Positions 25,459-38,238 are shown, counted from the first letter of the stretch. The stretch is 64,000 nucleotides of DNA from Lunularia cruciata (GCA_948567375.1 OX419755.1:40925001-40989000); one strand, 5' to 3'. Translations and numbers: made by a program. Notes: generated by a model not told the origin, from the letters alone.

Positions 25459-28296
25459 TCAAGCGTTACTGGTCGTCACCTTGAGGCGTATCACTCGTCG
25501 GATTGCAAGGAGAAGTCCTGGCATCAGCGCACTTACATCAGAAATGTCGTGCTTGTATGACAATACCTGAAGAAAGCCAGGCAACACCAGGAATATATTC
25601 TTCTCATTATTTACCATCAACCGCATATACATAGTAAATGAAAAGACAAAATGAAATGGTACATATTTACAAAATATGGAAGTATGTCAATTACAAAAAA
25701 CAAAAGATGTAAAATTTGAAATTCAAATAAGAAAGTCGAAAAAGAATTAATCCAGCATTAAGTTTCACTTTAATTCTATGGTGCTAATTAGCAAGAAGAT
25801 CGTTAACCAGCAAAGAGTTCGTAAGCTCGAGTCGTATTTACTGGATTTCTGGAAGTGGATGACAAAACAAAACTAGCGTTCTCGGGCTAACATAAGTTGC
25901 ACATCGTCACTAGAGAAAGAAGGATCAAGTAGAAGCGTGATGCCAGTTGTAGAACAAAAGAAATGCACAGCTTGACCAAGGCCAACTCAAGTTCACTTGG
26001 CAAAAGTACTGTACCTCTCCCGGTGTGGACATTCGGATTTCAATGCTAGACATAAGTCCTGCCATGGCAAGACTGTGTACACGGATTCCATCTCCAAGAA
26101 CTGCCCCTCTTGACTTCAACAGAGCACCAAAAGGTACACTAGTGTTAGTTTTATTCTTGCCCTAATATTTTTATATTTCTTGAAGGAAACACCAGAAGAC
26201 AGCTATATTCTGTTCAGTTTACAATTGCTGTCAAGAAAGGACTGACTCTCCAGCTCCAGCATTTGGCTAGGATACAGTATGTTTTGGGAATACTTTCGAG
26301 TGATGATACTCACCACATTCTCCACTGATAAGTCCCCATCATTGTAGATCTTACCGAGCCCAGAGAGACTATTTGCAAGCTCTCTGGCTTCCGATGTTGG
26401 GTACACCTGCGAAAGAGAATTTACCTCCACGTTGAATTTTTTTATTTTTTTCATACAAGACTACCGAAAGCTTGCCCGAAAGTCCAAATCCTCCCAATCG
26501 CTTGACATATGTCAAGCGATTGGGATATGTTCGAGAGGACATGTCAACGGATGGTCCATCAAATGGGATGCAACCTGTGCAGATATAACCGTACCTTAGA
26601 GTGAGGCTGTGACTCTATTATTTCCACATAAGGGTAGTTGAAAGCAGCAGCGACCGCAGCCTGGTGAAGAAGCACTCTACCTATCGAAAGTGTAGGTGCG
26701 ACGATGCAACCCTGTAAAAACGAATGGCAGGTGGAAAAAATAAAATTTGTTAGCAAAGTATGTTATTTCAAATTCTTTCTTAACTTCCCACCTTCATCCT
26801 CTTGGATGACATCATAATTGAAAATCCGGACTCAAATCACTATCATCCATCTACTGACGTTCCTTATAGAAACGGATACCTTACAGAAGGTCAAGCTTCA
26901 ATAACTGGAGGTCTCACCATGGCTCACCATGCTTGATTTTTCACAAAACGTTGATAGAGTTTCCAGCTCATCTGGCTCCAAAGCAGCACCACAAACTACA
27001 CTCTTCATTCCGAAGGCTGTAGCCTGCAAAAGGGAAACGAGCCCAAAACTGGTAAGCTCCATGATTCATCAGATCAAAGGCAACTTGAACATGGATGAAA
27101 GAATTGGAAAAGATTCACTGACCTGTCGGATGTTCTCATAAACCACAGATGAGTCGGTATTGAAGTCCACCATAACACCTGAAGTTGTTGACTGGACTTC
27201 TAGCATCACATAGCAAGCTCAGAATTCAGACACTGCCTCCAGGATGAGAGTCCTGAGTCCCCAATGCTTCAAATTCATATACTCAGTTCACTTGGAGGAA
27301 CCGAATTAAATATGGGAGCAGAAGTAAATATGTCCATGTACTTTAGAAAGAGTTCAGTACATAGAACTGACTGCCCTGTTGGGTATCTAAGTATTCTGTG
27401 AAACTTGAATGCACAAAACAATCAACCACTAAAGAAGTCCTTGCATCAAGTACAATAGAGACGTTAGAGTACAGTGTAAAATGACACACATATCTTATGT
27501 GTATGCATGTGTACTTCAACACATGCGTAGATCTAAGATATGGTATTACAGAATCAAGTGTGGTAGGACAAGAAGATGAATCGGCCATAGGCTAAGCCTG
27601 AGAGCATTGAACAACCGATTTGGCATCACAAAGTTACCTGAGAAAGAGAACCCAAAACCATGACTAAATTATTTATAATAGGCAGCTCCAGAGGTTCGTC
27701 CAGACCAGCTACCTGCATAAACTCCAAACATGCTTAAGATAAATCAACTTGCGGCGCGGTTGGCGGACAATCACTCCTTCCGTGAAAAACCAAAACCCAC
27801 CTCTCCTGCATCGAGCCCAACATATTGCACATCAACAGCTCCAGCTACCTCCATCCCTCTGGCCTTGGTAATAGCCCTAATCGCTGCTTTCCCGAGATCC
27901 CTCCCAGCTCCACTCACCACCACCTGAATCAGCGAATGAAGGATTAGTCATCAAATTCTTAAACCCCTCAAGCTACTACTATGACATTTGGAAGAATTGT
28001 AATATTAGATAATAATTCCAATAAAATTGCAGCCAAACATTGACTTCTGTAAAACTGCGCAGACTAATCTTCCGCAGATGTAAAAGATCAAAAGATGAGT
28101 ACCCCAGATGGAGAGGTGAATTTGTTTACAAAATGTGGCGACAGCTCAGTACCTTGATGACATTGCCTCGAGGACTACTGGCAGTACAGACACAGAGGCG
28201 TGACCGTGAGCGGAACGACTTTCCTGATACCGGAGCCCTGTCGCCTACGAAACGCACAGCCGAAACCGTTGTGATTTGCGACAAAGCCATAGCCAT
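25459..28296 (-). CDS. CRR1: Dihydrodipicolinate-reductase-like protein CRR1, chloroplast NDH assembly factor
   Basis: Nine exons join in frame to 307 codons plus stop: 28296-28153, 27923-27801, 27712-27638, 27191-27123, 27023-26928, 26711-26595, 26406-26314, 26113-26015, 25566-25459. All introns are GT-AG. The first in-frame ATG begins MAMALSQITTVSAV, a Ser/Arg-rich plastid-targeting leader of about 40 residues. A Rossmann start follows (VVVSGAGRDLG, 49-59). GVMVDF, ATAFGMKSVV, APTLSIG (174-180), LANSLSGLGKIYN, LGDGIRVHS and SALMPGLLLAIRR match plant CRR1 along its length. In DapB enzymes the ExHHxxKxDAPSGT motif holds catalytic and substrate residues. Here the segment is EIIESQPHSK (199-208) followed by VYPTSEA, so those residues are absent, as in other CRR1 proteins. 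In Arabidopsis CRR1 is a stromal factor needed for building chloroplast NAD(P)H dehydrogenase (family knowledge). It lies downstream of NOC3 on the same strand, with 697 bp between. Confidence 0.93.
26492..26525. repeat. Perfect 34-bp palindrome in CRR1 intron 6
   Basis: The 34 bases are exactly self-complementary with no spacer, centred on CATATG (26,506-26,511). Each arm is 17 nt, with CAATCGCTTGAC on the left. It lies inside the 188-bp intron between exons 6 and 7 of CRR1, so the pre-mRNA could form a tight hairpin there. No mobile-element signature is visible. Confidence 0.95.
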
Positions 28297-28993
28297 AGTC
28301 GAGGTGGTTTCATAGATCCGCAGGAAAGATTACGGGTCCTGACGAAGTGAATTGATCTCTATAGTCACAGTTGGACATCATGAAGGTCCCTGGTCTTCGA
28401 TGACTGGTCGAGTTTAAATTCAAGCGTTGAAGGATATGCTGATAACCGGGTACAGACGTTTCGATAGCTTTTCGGTAAACACCTTTAGATTTTCTCTTTA
28501 ACTTTTAATGCGACAAATATTGACCGCCTTTGGGCTGAAGGTACATCTTCCGGCTTCTAGCCCGAGTCCGCGGGTTGGGCTCTTGAGGGCGTTCTTTCCT
28601 TGAAGGTCAAGCTCTTGAGGATTCAAACTCTAGGAACGAGTGGGTACAAGAGCTCCGTACTTAACTACTGCACTTTTTCATCCACAGCAGCCTTGAAGAT
28701 TGGAGTCTTACACCCATCTTCAATTACTCTATGAATTGGTCAGGCTGGTAAACCCGTACATAGTTCACTGAACGAAGGTCATCTGGCAGGTAGCGTTTTC
28801 TCGACGCGCATTACAGGTCACCCGACGTTAAAATGAGAAGGACGTCACATCCGTGTACTTTTTACTTCAGCTTTAAATTAGGCGTTTGTCCATTCCTAAT
28901 CGCTACAATTCCAATACATACATAAGCTCAAGATACAAACTGGAACGTCCTTCAGTTCGACAAAGCACGGAATGGTAGTCTCCAGGCTTAATT
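28297..28993. other. CRR1 promoter and NOC3 3' flank
   Basis: These 697 bp separate the NOC3 stop codon from the CRR1 start codon, both on the minus strand. They must hold the NOC3 3' UTR and polyadenylation site and the CRR1 promoter and 5' UTR. I see no open frame of note and no unambiguous TATA box. Confidence 0.6.
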
Positions 28994-31900
28994 CTATTGA
29001 TTTCTGAACGCTTTCATTACTTTGAAATGACTCGTAAACAGCTTGTCAACAGGTGTTATGAGACCTTTAGACACATCATCTACATTTTCTACATCTGATA
29101 GGCTGTATTTGTCCTGCAAACTACTCATGAAAAGAGAAAGTGGTTGTTTATCGGAGCGCCGAAACTTCTTCCTCTTAGGTTTTGAGTGGCCGTCTTCTAC
29201 TTTAGCAAGCACTGACTTATAGTCTCTAATGGCATCTGTAGGTGTCAAAGTTGGTAAAACCAATGCATTTGAGCTATTCATGGCACAGATGGTCGAAGCA
29301 ATGGTCGCTATAGCAGGGTTGTGATGTTCCGCTAATAGAGTTGCCTCCCATAGAACAGTTGCCAGTGCTCCACTGAGATCGGGATCATCGCCTTCTGGGT
29401 TGTATGTCTGCCAAGACAAACGGCAAAAGCCCAGACAGAAAAGGAGTTAAGCTAAGTGATTTGAAGAAAATAACTCATTAGTAATCGCAACAGAAGGAAA
29501 GAATTGCCGACGTACCGAGATACCACCGCCTGTTGTTCCCCCTCCATCATTTTCCAATATGTTGCGACATTTCTTGTAGCGAACGAGGAGATGTCGCACA
29601 GTGACTAGGGCTGCATAACAAAAGCCGGAAAAATTAAGAAGTGAAAAGTCGAAGATAACTGGAGATAACCGGGAGACACGGCAAGCTCTTCAACCTCACG
29701 CGGATACCATAGACTTACCAGCCATGGCCTCAGCAGAGTCCAGGTGTAAAGCAAGAGTCGAAAGCCGCTTAATAAAAGCAGCAGCTCGCTGCATGTCAGT
29801 GTGTCGGCCCTCCCACAACATAGCCTGGAGTGCTTGCGCGAGTATTTCTCCACTCTTCTCATTGTCCCTGCAACGAAACCAATTGGGTAAGGCCTCTTTC
29901 TACAGCTAGACCGAAAATCGCAAGTCTTGCAGAAATGGTGGCTTATGATCTACATCCTATGGCTAAAGCGGGATTATTGGGTTTAGCGAGCAAGGGAAGA
30001 CCTGACAAAGATGGCCTCAAAAAGCAAGTTGTAAAAGCGAACATAGAACTCCCGAAGATCAATATTCAGCGCGTCCATGTTGTTTTTCACAATCTTGAAA
30101 GCAATGATGCAACATTGTAGCCGTTCCCAAATCGTCGTGGTCCCTTCTGAAAATTCGTCGTCATCTGAAACTCTTCCACCACCGGCAAGTGTCCGCAGCA
30201 CGTCAAGTAGATCACCCATGAAGTCAACATTGATGAGATGCGCATACTTTGCCAAGCCCTCAAGGCTTGCCGCCAGCAAAGGTCGAGGCCCAAGCAGTTT
30301 GACACCTGCCTTCTGTTCGTCTTCAGTGAGTTCTCTGAGTCCACAAACAGCCTAGTTCAAATTAAGAAAATTAAGAATTCTGGCAAGGCCGACAAATGTG
30401 ACAAATGAAGTTAAAACCGGTAGGATTATTGAAGGGATGTGTAAACGGCCTTGTCTACCTGAACGATACGGTACACAGCTTGACGTTTTTAGTTCCATGG
30501 TTTAGTTCAGACAAATGAACCGTGACAAAAAAGTGGTCACATCTACCGAGCAATCATCTTCCTGGGTACTTCTTTTACTAAGTATGCACAGGTTACGAAG
30601 GCTCTAGTCTACAGCCAGTTCCAACTCGGATAGTCGCATGGTGTACCTCTGAACACGAGGCACCAAGCTTGTTTTCAAAACACGGAAGTACGTTTCAAAG
30701 ACCGCAGAGAGTGTCAAAGTCTGCATTTTCCTGTATTCCTGCACTTCTGGCAAGACTGATGCTTCTTTGAAGTCTGACTTGACCTGCCATGAGAAATGTG
30801 CTGAAGTTAGAAGTCGGCATTCCTGAACAAAGTCATCAAGTCGCGAAAAGAATTCTGTCAATAAATAAGGCTTATGTCATAGGCATAATCAGTACTGATC
30901 TTCTAGAGGAAGGTCTCAAAACATCACCTCCTTCCGCAATTTTGCTGCAAGTTCACGCTTCTTTGCCTTCTTCTCTTTCTTTTCCTCCCTCTTAGACTTC
31001 TTCTCCTTCAACTTCGAGGTAGGTTGTCCTGCAGCTGCCAGTGTGGAGGATCTAACGAGATCCTCATCGAAAGTCAATGCGAGAAACACCTGCACCCACG
31101 GAACGGTACAGGAAACATTTAGGAGATGCATAAAGAGAACTTCTACCACTTCGGGCAGAGAAAGTTCTAAAATAGAAGTCGAATCTTGGATTTCCCACAC
31201 AAGAACACTAAGAGTCCCACAACGTACAGGAAAGTAACAAGAAGCTAAACTGTCCACTTGCAAATACCTGCACAGCTTCTGGACGCAGTTGACAATTGCG
31301 GAGTTTGACCAAATCCGCAATCAGCTGAACTGCCTCAACTGTAGCTTCTCCGCTATGCTTCCCAAAGTTTTTGAAGATCGAGGTAATGGCATTGGCGCTC
31401 ATTTTGCTGCAAGAGGGATCAAGCAGGTCAGTGCAGGGTCTTGGAGGACCTGTACGTGCTCCAGCATTGAACACGGGCAGCTCTCAACAAGGCCACAAAT
31501 AAGGAACACCTAACGCGTGGAAACAGACACGTACCAGATTTGATCATCAGATGCCATCAAGCGTGGAACAATTGTTTTGAGTAGGCTCTCTCTAAAGTTG
31601 AAATGAGGGACAGCTTCCACGAGGGCGCAAAGGCATCTCAATGCTGTAAGTCGCTTGGTTTTTTGTTTCGCCGATTTCACCAAAAATTGCACGTATACCT
31701 GCTTGTAAGTTACTCTTTAAATCAGGAAACTGTGACGATGTTCGGCTGTAACTTAACAAAAATGTGCGATAATAACGGAGGAAGCAGAAGCAGTGACATC
31801 AACAAACTAACTAAAACAGGTCTTATTGGTGGTTGGGAAGTGACCTGGTAATTCCGAAGAAGGGCTGCTTCAAAATCACGTACTTTCTTCACCTCTTTAG

Positions 31901-34505
31901 ATACTACCATCTCCATTTCCTTATCGGTCGGTGGCCTTATGCGGTACCTGCACGGGCAAATAAAACAAATGACCCTATTAGCTCATAGCAGAATAACAGG
32001 AAGCCCTAAAAATATCGAGAACTCAACCGAACGAAATGCAGTCTCGAGGCTCTATAGGTAATGGGAGTAGTCATGACTCTAGAACTAAACGTTTCACCAG
32101 GGGGATCAAAAGTACACCAAGGGATCGAAATCATAACACTCTTGGTATGTGAATCGAAAAATTAGGTTCAGAAGCTCGTAAAAATAACGCCTGGTGTCAG
32201 AGGATAAAGTTGGATAGATGTGAAGTCCTAGAGAGAAGACTTGACATGCACGGAAACTTTACCCAGGAATCAGATCCTTAAATATTGCCATGGAGGAAAG
32301 CATAGCTAGTTGCGAGATGCTCTCATCACGATCTGTGCACATCTCTTGTAGTTCTTTGAGACTACCAAGATTATTATCAGGATCTGCAAGCAAAGCTGTT
32401 CCAATTTCCGCCATCCTGGTCCTCATTGCGGACCTTCTTTCCTGAACATCGACGAACTCTTCTAGCTCTTCCTACAAGCCACCAATGATATGGGAGAAAA
32501 AAATAATCAAAGTCACCATCAGTCGTATTGCGACCCGGTTGGAGAACTGGCACTCAGGGCCTTTTGAAACAGGAAGTGAACACAAAATATCATGAATCTA
32601 TTATGTGCTGGTTGAATACGCAAGTTAAGTAAGTCACCACTAAGAAGATAGAAAAACGAGCTATGGCAATAAATATTGATATATCATTGTGAAATCATTT
32701 ATCATTGAGGTGGTATTCCTCACGAAGTTTGGGACCAATTGAAGTACAAGCTACTGCCAAGGCATACCATATCTCGCTCAGCCATAGACGGGACACTTGC
32801 TTCTACAAAAATTCTTTCAGCGAGCTTCTTTTCCTCCCTTTCTTTTCTCCTCAGCTCTTTGAGTTCCCTTCTGCGTTCCACTTTGGGCTTCTTCTTTTCT
32901 TTGCCTTCAGAGACCTGGTCGGCAGATGCCTCCGGTGGTGCTGCTTCATCTGTCTGTATAATCACCCCTTTCCGAACGAGAGCTCTGCGATCCTCCATAC
33001 TAATAGAGGTTGCATCCACTGCAGCCAAAACGGTATGTTTGAGTGTACCTTTTCTCTAAAGATAAGACGGAGAATTATTGTACGACCAACACAAGTTCGA
33101 TTTGAACCCTGTGCCCAGGTCAAATGTACTCCAAATTTCCAGTTTTCTTTCTTCACTACAGAGTAAACAACTTGAGATATAGGAAAATATTGACATTATC
33201 GGCGGAGCCCTTAATCCTTGTCCTTAATCCTTAAATACACGCGAGAGTAAATTTGAGAAGTCCACTTATGCAAATGGCGGGTTACATGCCCATGTTTAGA
33301 AATTAAAAAGCATGCTGGATTATTTGACTGCATGCTAGAAACTACCGGGCGACCAAACATATGCGACGGTCATAAAACTACCTGCATCACCCAAGGAGGC
33401 TTTTCGGTAATGAAGCTCGCCCGAAAGTGTCTTGATAGGTAGGTCATCCACTGCTTCTCCGGGCTCAGTAAGGTTAACTGCGTTCTCACGCGTAGCTCGT
33501 CTTTCATAATACGTTTCCAAATCATCTCCATTTTGATCTGGCTTCAAACCCAGCACTTGCCTGCGTGCGCAGCAGACAGGGGAAAGTTGATTAAATTGAT
33601 GGCGAAGGCTTCCAATCTGGGATCCCTCCTACAGCCCTCCATGATAGAAACCCACATAGTAATAAATATTACAGAATATAAAAAGCACATGATGCCCCAA
33701 AACATTATGAGATACGCTTAATAAACCGGAATCATGCACAACAGCCCGAGATTCTATCAAAGGCAGCACTGGACCTACCACATACCTTGTGATAGATTTT
33801 GAGTCCAGACCAGACATAAATCCGGCATAATCTTTGTGCTTCTGCACAAACTCCACATCCTCGTCCGAAATCTCGATGTCGTCATCTGTAACCTGAGGAG
33901 GGAGCGGAGGAAGCTTTGGCCCTCCTTCTCTCTGCAAGAAGAAACAGGACATCATTCATCCATCAAGAGGGCCCGCATAGGACATCCTGACCTTTGCGAT
34001 TGACCATAAAGAGCAACTGACATCATTAACGACAGAAATCCTGAACCTGTACAGTTGATTTCTTTATTCCCTTCCAGCTCCATAGATACTCAGCTAGTTC
34101 AAATGGAAAATCAAGATATCCATATTGTTGATTCCGTACTAGAAAAGGAACTCGTACTGCAAACTAACAATTCGAGCACCAAAGTTCGCACAAATTCCAG
34201 AAAGTTTAAGTGAATGTTAAACCTTCTCCACTATGGAAGAACCACTTATCCCTCAATGCACAGAATTTCGTTTCTCAACGACTCTGAAACATTTTCACCA
34301 GATACGATCTTCTCAGCTCAAAATTCCCCTAAACTTCGCTGAATTGCTTGATTTCCTATTACGTTTGTTCCCTTCGAGTCGGGAACACATTTTTCGCCAT
34401 TGAGAAGACGGTGATGAATCTCACCTGTTTCCTCTTCCGCCTTCCGTCGGATGACATATTTGCCGAAGAAAAAGACGCAGAAAGGCGAGCTGGTCGACCC
34501 GGCAT
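28994..34505 (-). CDS. NOC3: Nucleolar complex-associated protein 3 (NOC3), 60S ribosome assembly factor
   Basis: Fourteen exons give 863 codons in frame: 34505-34425, 33931-33786, 33560-33382, 33048-32768, 32471-32263, 31947-31845, 31698-31535, 31406-31268, 31089-30928, 30783-30647, 30334-30002, 29867-29719, 29610-29516, 29407-28994. Family signatures are DLPIKTLSGELHYRK in exon 3, the FKDLIPGYRIRPPTDKE junction of exons 5-6, FEAALLRNYQ, and SLEGLAKYAHLINVDFMGDL plus ALNIDLREFYVRFYN in exon 11. Exon 12 has RAAAFIKRL, and exon 14 LWEATLLAEHHNPAIATIA near the C terminus. Lys/Glu-rich, probably coiled-coil stretches lie at about 190-225 and 455-488. NOC3 pairs with NOC2 on late nucleolar and nucleoplasmic pre-60S particles (family knowledge). 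The acceptors of exons 4 and 11 were chosen to keep frame and homology and are the least certain points. It shares a short divergent promoter with RH36. Confidence 0.92.
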
Positions 34506-34976
34506 TCTTACAAAGGAAATCTCACGAGAGAGAAGAAACTCTCTCTGCGTACTAAAACCTCCCGCTGCCTCTCTATGTGTGAAACGAAGCCCTAACTAGT
34601 AGTAAACCCCCGAACCCGGACGAACTAACTGGACCTCCTAAATGTTACAGATCCTGAACCCCCGGCGACTTCATTCCGGCAACTTTTGAGCAGTCCCAGC
34701 TACATGACGAACAGCCTGTCGGCGAGAAGGAAGGTGATACTCGGAGAAAATTAGTGAAAATCCCGTGAAGATGCAGCTACATACCGATAATTCACCTTAA
34801 GAAGACGCCGGCAACTCCGGGGTCGTCCCGGGAAAAGCTTACCTAGACTGGCTCAAACCCTAAACCCTCGTGGGCAACTAACTAGTAAAGAGCAGGGAGA
34901 GGTTCAGGGCAACAAATTCCTGTGATTGAGAATTCAGACAGGAAAGCACCTGGAAGAATTGGAGCTTTGTTTATCA
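34506..34976. promoter_or_regulatory. Bidirectional promoter between NOC3 and RH36/DBP8
   Basis: Only 471 bp separate the two divergent start codons. The segment is richer in G+C than surrounding intergenic DNA. It contains a double telomere-type motif (34,855-34,868) and, towards NOC3, a related GCCCTAACTAG stretch near 34,589. No clear TATA box is visible on either side. Both products act in ribosome assembly, so shared regulation is a reasonable inference. Confidence 0.7.
34855..34868 (+). promoter_or_regulatory. Telo-box (AAACCCTAAACCCT)
   Basis: Two consecutive AAACCCT units lie 109 bp upstream of the RH36 ATG. In plants the AAACCCTA telo-box is enriched in promoters of ribosomal-protein and ribosome-biogenesis genes and is bound by TRB/Pur-alpha-type factors (established knowledge). 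Its use here is inferred. Confidence 0.75.
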
Positions 34977-37674
34977 ATGGACGACGAAGATGGAGCACCG
35001 GCTATATTTTCCAAACGGAGTAAAATCTCTGCTTCACCTGCAGCGGTTGGGAAATTGAAGAAGCGTGGGAAATTCGGGTTGATTGCAGGTTCTGATGGAG
35101 GAGATGGGAGTGAGCAGCTGCAGAGTTTTGAGAGCTTGGGATTGTCGACGTGGTTGCAAATTACATGCAAGGAGCTTGGTATGGTGCGGCCCACGCCAGT
35201 GCAGCAGGGATGTATCCCTCAAATTCTGGAGGGGAAAGATGTGTTTGGGATGGCGCAAACAGGTAGTGGAAAAACTGCCGCTTTCGCTCTGCCAATTTTG
35301 CAGAAGTTGGCTGGAAATCCGTATGGGATATACGCTCTTGTCATGACTCCCACGCGGGAGCTTGCATTTCAAATTGCCGATCAGTTCAGTGCCCTTGGGT
35401 CGACTATGAGTGTACGATGTACTGTGGTTGTGGGAGGAATGGACATGACAGCGCAGGCACAGGCTCTTATGAACAGACCTCACGTTGTAATTGCAACCCC
35501 TGGCCGGATGAAGGATCACCTTATCAGTGACGGAGAAATGGCTGGATACTTCTCTAACGCCAAGGTAATTCGTAAGTCCAACTTCAACTTCTACGCTTAT
35601 CCTCTCGCCGAAACTAGTTGAATATCGGCTACTAAATGGTCAGGAACCTAGATTTATTGAATCGGTAGTCGGGATTGTACGATGCCGGCATTGTATGCAG
35701 TGAGTAAATTCTGGGAGACATTGCTGGATCAACTTGATTATAGTTTAATTACCTTTTTGAGATCATTTGGTACTGTGCTCAAGTTGTTAGCGTGTCTTGC
35801 CGCACCGAACTTTCAGATGCATTTCACTCCACTGAACTCAAAAAGTTTATTGCATAAATGTTTAATTGGATGAATATCTGCTTCCAGTTTCTCGTGCTCG
35901 ATGAGGCAGACCGGCTCTTAGATGTGGGATTTGAGGGTGAGATGAGAACCGTGCTGCAGAGTTTGCCAACGAGCAGACAGACTCTTTTATTTTCTGCAAC
36001 AATGACCGGAAATCTGAAGGCCTTGCACGAACTTTCCTCAGACAAGGCCTACTTTTACGAAGCGTACCAAGGTTTCAAAACTGTGGAGACTTTGAAACAA
36101 GAATATATATTTCTGCCTGCAAACGTCAAGGATGTGTATCTTCTTCACCTTCTAAGTTCTCTGGAAGAACAGGCTGTTCGATCTGTGATCATTTTTGCTG
36201 CCAGTTGCAGGTAAACAATCTTAATGCTCCTTATATTCTCCTCTGTATATGTAGCTTAGTTGTGCTGAAAACGAGACCGTATTGTCAGAATCGAATGAAT
36301 GAATCACCAGTATACAATTAGACAAGTCTGGTGAGATAAGAATGACTTGCGATTGTCCAAGTATTCAATATTGAAGTAGCAGAGACTTATTTTGCAGACT
36401 TAGATCTGCTGTATTGAAGTTTTGTTGTCTTCTACGTACTTTTTAGTTCTTTGGCAGAATTTGTTGATTAATATTTGTTTCTACGTGGCATGTAGGACCT
36501 GTCACCTACTAAGTCTTATTATGGAGGAGATGGATGTGGATACAGCTGCACTGCATTCTATGAAAACCCAACAGCAAAGGCTGGCTTCGTTGAGTCGGTT
36601 CAAGGCGGGTCAGGTGCCTATCCTTATCGCTACTGATGTGGCAAGCAGAGGTCTTGATATCCCAACAGTTGACCTTGTGATCAACTACGATCTTCCCAGG
36701 TGTGTTGTCCCTTGATTATGTGCAGAATCTGAAGTGGAGATGCCAAAATGCGGATTTTGTCTGCTGTCAAAGCCAATTCCTGTGGATCGCAATCAGTATG
36801 AAGTCGACTTGTTGGACCACTCTGTCCCTTGTTCCCTCCCGTGGTTCCCGTGACTTTTTTTCCCCCGAACTAGTTAAAATATGCCTATTGCTCTATATCA
36901 CTCACAATTGTTCGATTGCCTGATTATGTCTTGACCGACAGCGCATGCTTGCATGATTCAGACGAAGTGACAGTATGACAGGCTATCGTCTCTTTTCAAA
37001 TCATGTTGCTCTTGCAGTCGGATGTGAACTCAATCTGAACCCCCCTTTGGATTTCAGAGTGGCTCGCGACTACGTTCACCGTGTAGGAAGAACAGCTCGT
37101 GCCGGGAGAGGAGGTTGTGCCGTAAGTCTGGTCACGCAGGTGAGTGGTATTACAACGACATCAAGCTTTTCCTTCACCAGAGTACGGTCGATTAGAATTG
37201 GCTCCACTATCAGTGTTCGATTTTAATTATTGCGGTGGATGATTTGCAGTACGATGTGGAACTCGTCCACGAAGTTGAGAAAGTCATTGGCAAGAAGCTA
37301 GAAGAATATGAAGTCAAAGAAGACGAGGTTCTTAAGGGCATTACCCAGGTGAGACCCTAGGATATCGGGCATGCTGTCGCTTTGGGGAACAATCTAACTA
37401 ATCCGTTCTATCAGGTAACAAAAGTAAGGAAGGGAGGATGTTTGATGTGACCTGATATAAGCTGATGTGGAATGATGCTTTGTGCTGACGTTCGTGGATC
37501 CTCACACAGGTATATAAGGCGAAGCGGGTTGCAGCTCTTAAGATGCTGGATTCTGGCTTTGAAGATAAGGTGAAAGCGCGCAAGGATCTGAAGTTCAAGA
37601 ACATAACCGGCAAGCGAAAAGTAGAGGAAGAGAAGCCCAAGCGGGAGAGAAAGAGGATCTCAAGCTCCAGTTAG
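34977..37674 (+). CDS. RH36: DEAD-box RNA helicase RH36 (DBP8/DDX49 orthologue)
   Basis: Six exons (34977-35564, 35888-36210, 36496-36699, 37058-37139, 37250-37348, 37510-37674) encode 486 residues in frame, close to the usual ~490. All helicase motifs are intact: Q motif (FESLGLSTW...RPTPVQQ, 51-77), motif I AQTGSGKT (93-100), Ia PTRELA, GG, Ib TPGR, II LDEAD (200-204), III SAT (232-234), [13 protein letters not shown] (349-360) and [13 protein letters not shown] (379-389). The C-terminal tail is Lys/Arg-rich. The segments [18 protein letters not shown] and DSGFEDKVK are typical of the RH36/DBP8/DDX49 branch. In yeast Dbp8 works in early pre-18S processing in the nucleolus, and Arabidopsis RH36 in pre-rRNA processing and gametophyte development (family knowledge). 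I chose the ATG at 34,977 (MDDEDGAP); an in-frame TTG-led extension upstream is not a credible start. It is divergent from NOC3 and convergent with the receptor kinase. Confidence 0.95.
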
Positions 37675-38238
37675 GGTACAGTATATGGTTAGATCTTTAA
37701 ATTAATTGACATTCGATCCTATTCCAAATCTGAACACATTGTTCAAAGTGTAAATATTTGTAGAACTTCCATTTCTCACATATGCATGTCTGTCGAGAGG
37801 TGCCGAGAAGGATATCAGCCTCGTGAAAAAAAAAAGTTTAAAGAATTTATTTTTTAAGAATTTGGATATTCTTGGAAGATTTAAAATACAGACCACGTAG
37901 AGTAGAAGTACCTGTCCACTCATGTGCCCGTGAAGACCTATTTTAGCCGATTTCCAAACGTTGGGCAGTATCGGGACTCGTCTGGATGAGTGGGGTAGCC
38001 GTTCTGTTTGCTAGAGTAGATCTGATGGTGTCAAGTTCAACAATTGTCTCCTTTAATAGCAGTAAAACAATCATTTGTTTAACCTTGTTAGATTCTATAC
38101 TAACTACTACCCATTGCCAGGAGTACGTAAAGTACGAAATTTGCACAGAGCAATCGACTCTGAAAAAATGTGGTGAGGCTTTTACAACTGGAATGTACGC
38201 TGTACAAAAGGAATTGTTACATGTGTTCCATGGAAATT
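37675..38238. other. Convergent 3' flanks of RH36 and the receptor kinase
   Basis: 564 bp separate the two stop codons. The segment should hold both 3' UTRs and poly(A) sites. It has A-rich runs near 37,826-37,860 and no recognisable gene. Confidence 0.6.

Noticed and set aside
30087-30344. An 85-codon minus-strand frame in NOC3 exon 11
   Set aside because: It is the wrong frame; the frame with SLEGLAKYAHLINVDFMGDL matches NOC3 and joins in phase with exons 10 and 12.
34926-34976. N-terminal extension of RH36 upstream of 34,977
   Set aside because: The extension opens with TTG, not ATG; the first ATG in frame is 34,977 and the resulting length matches the family.
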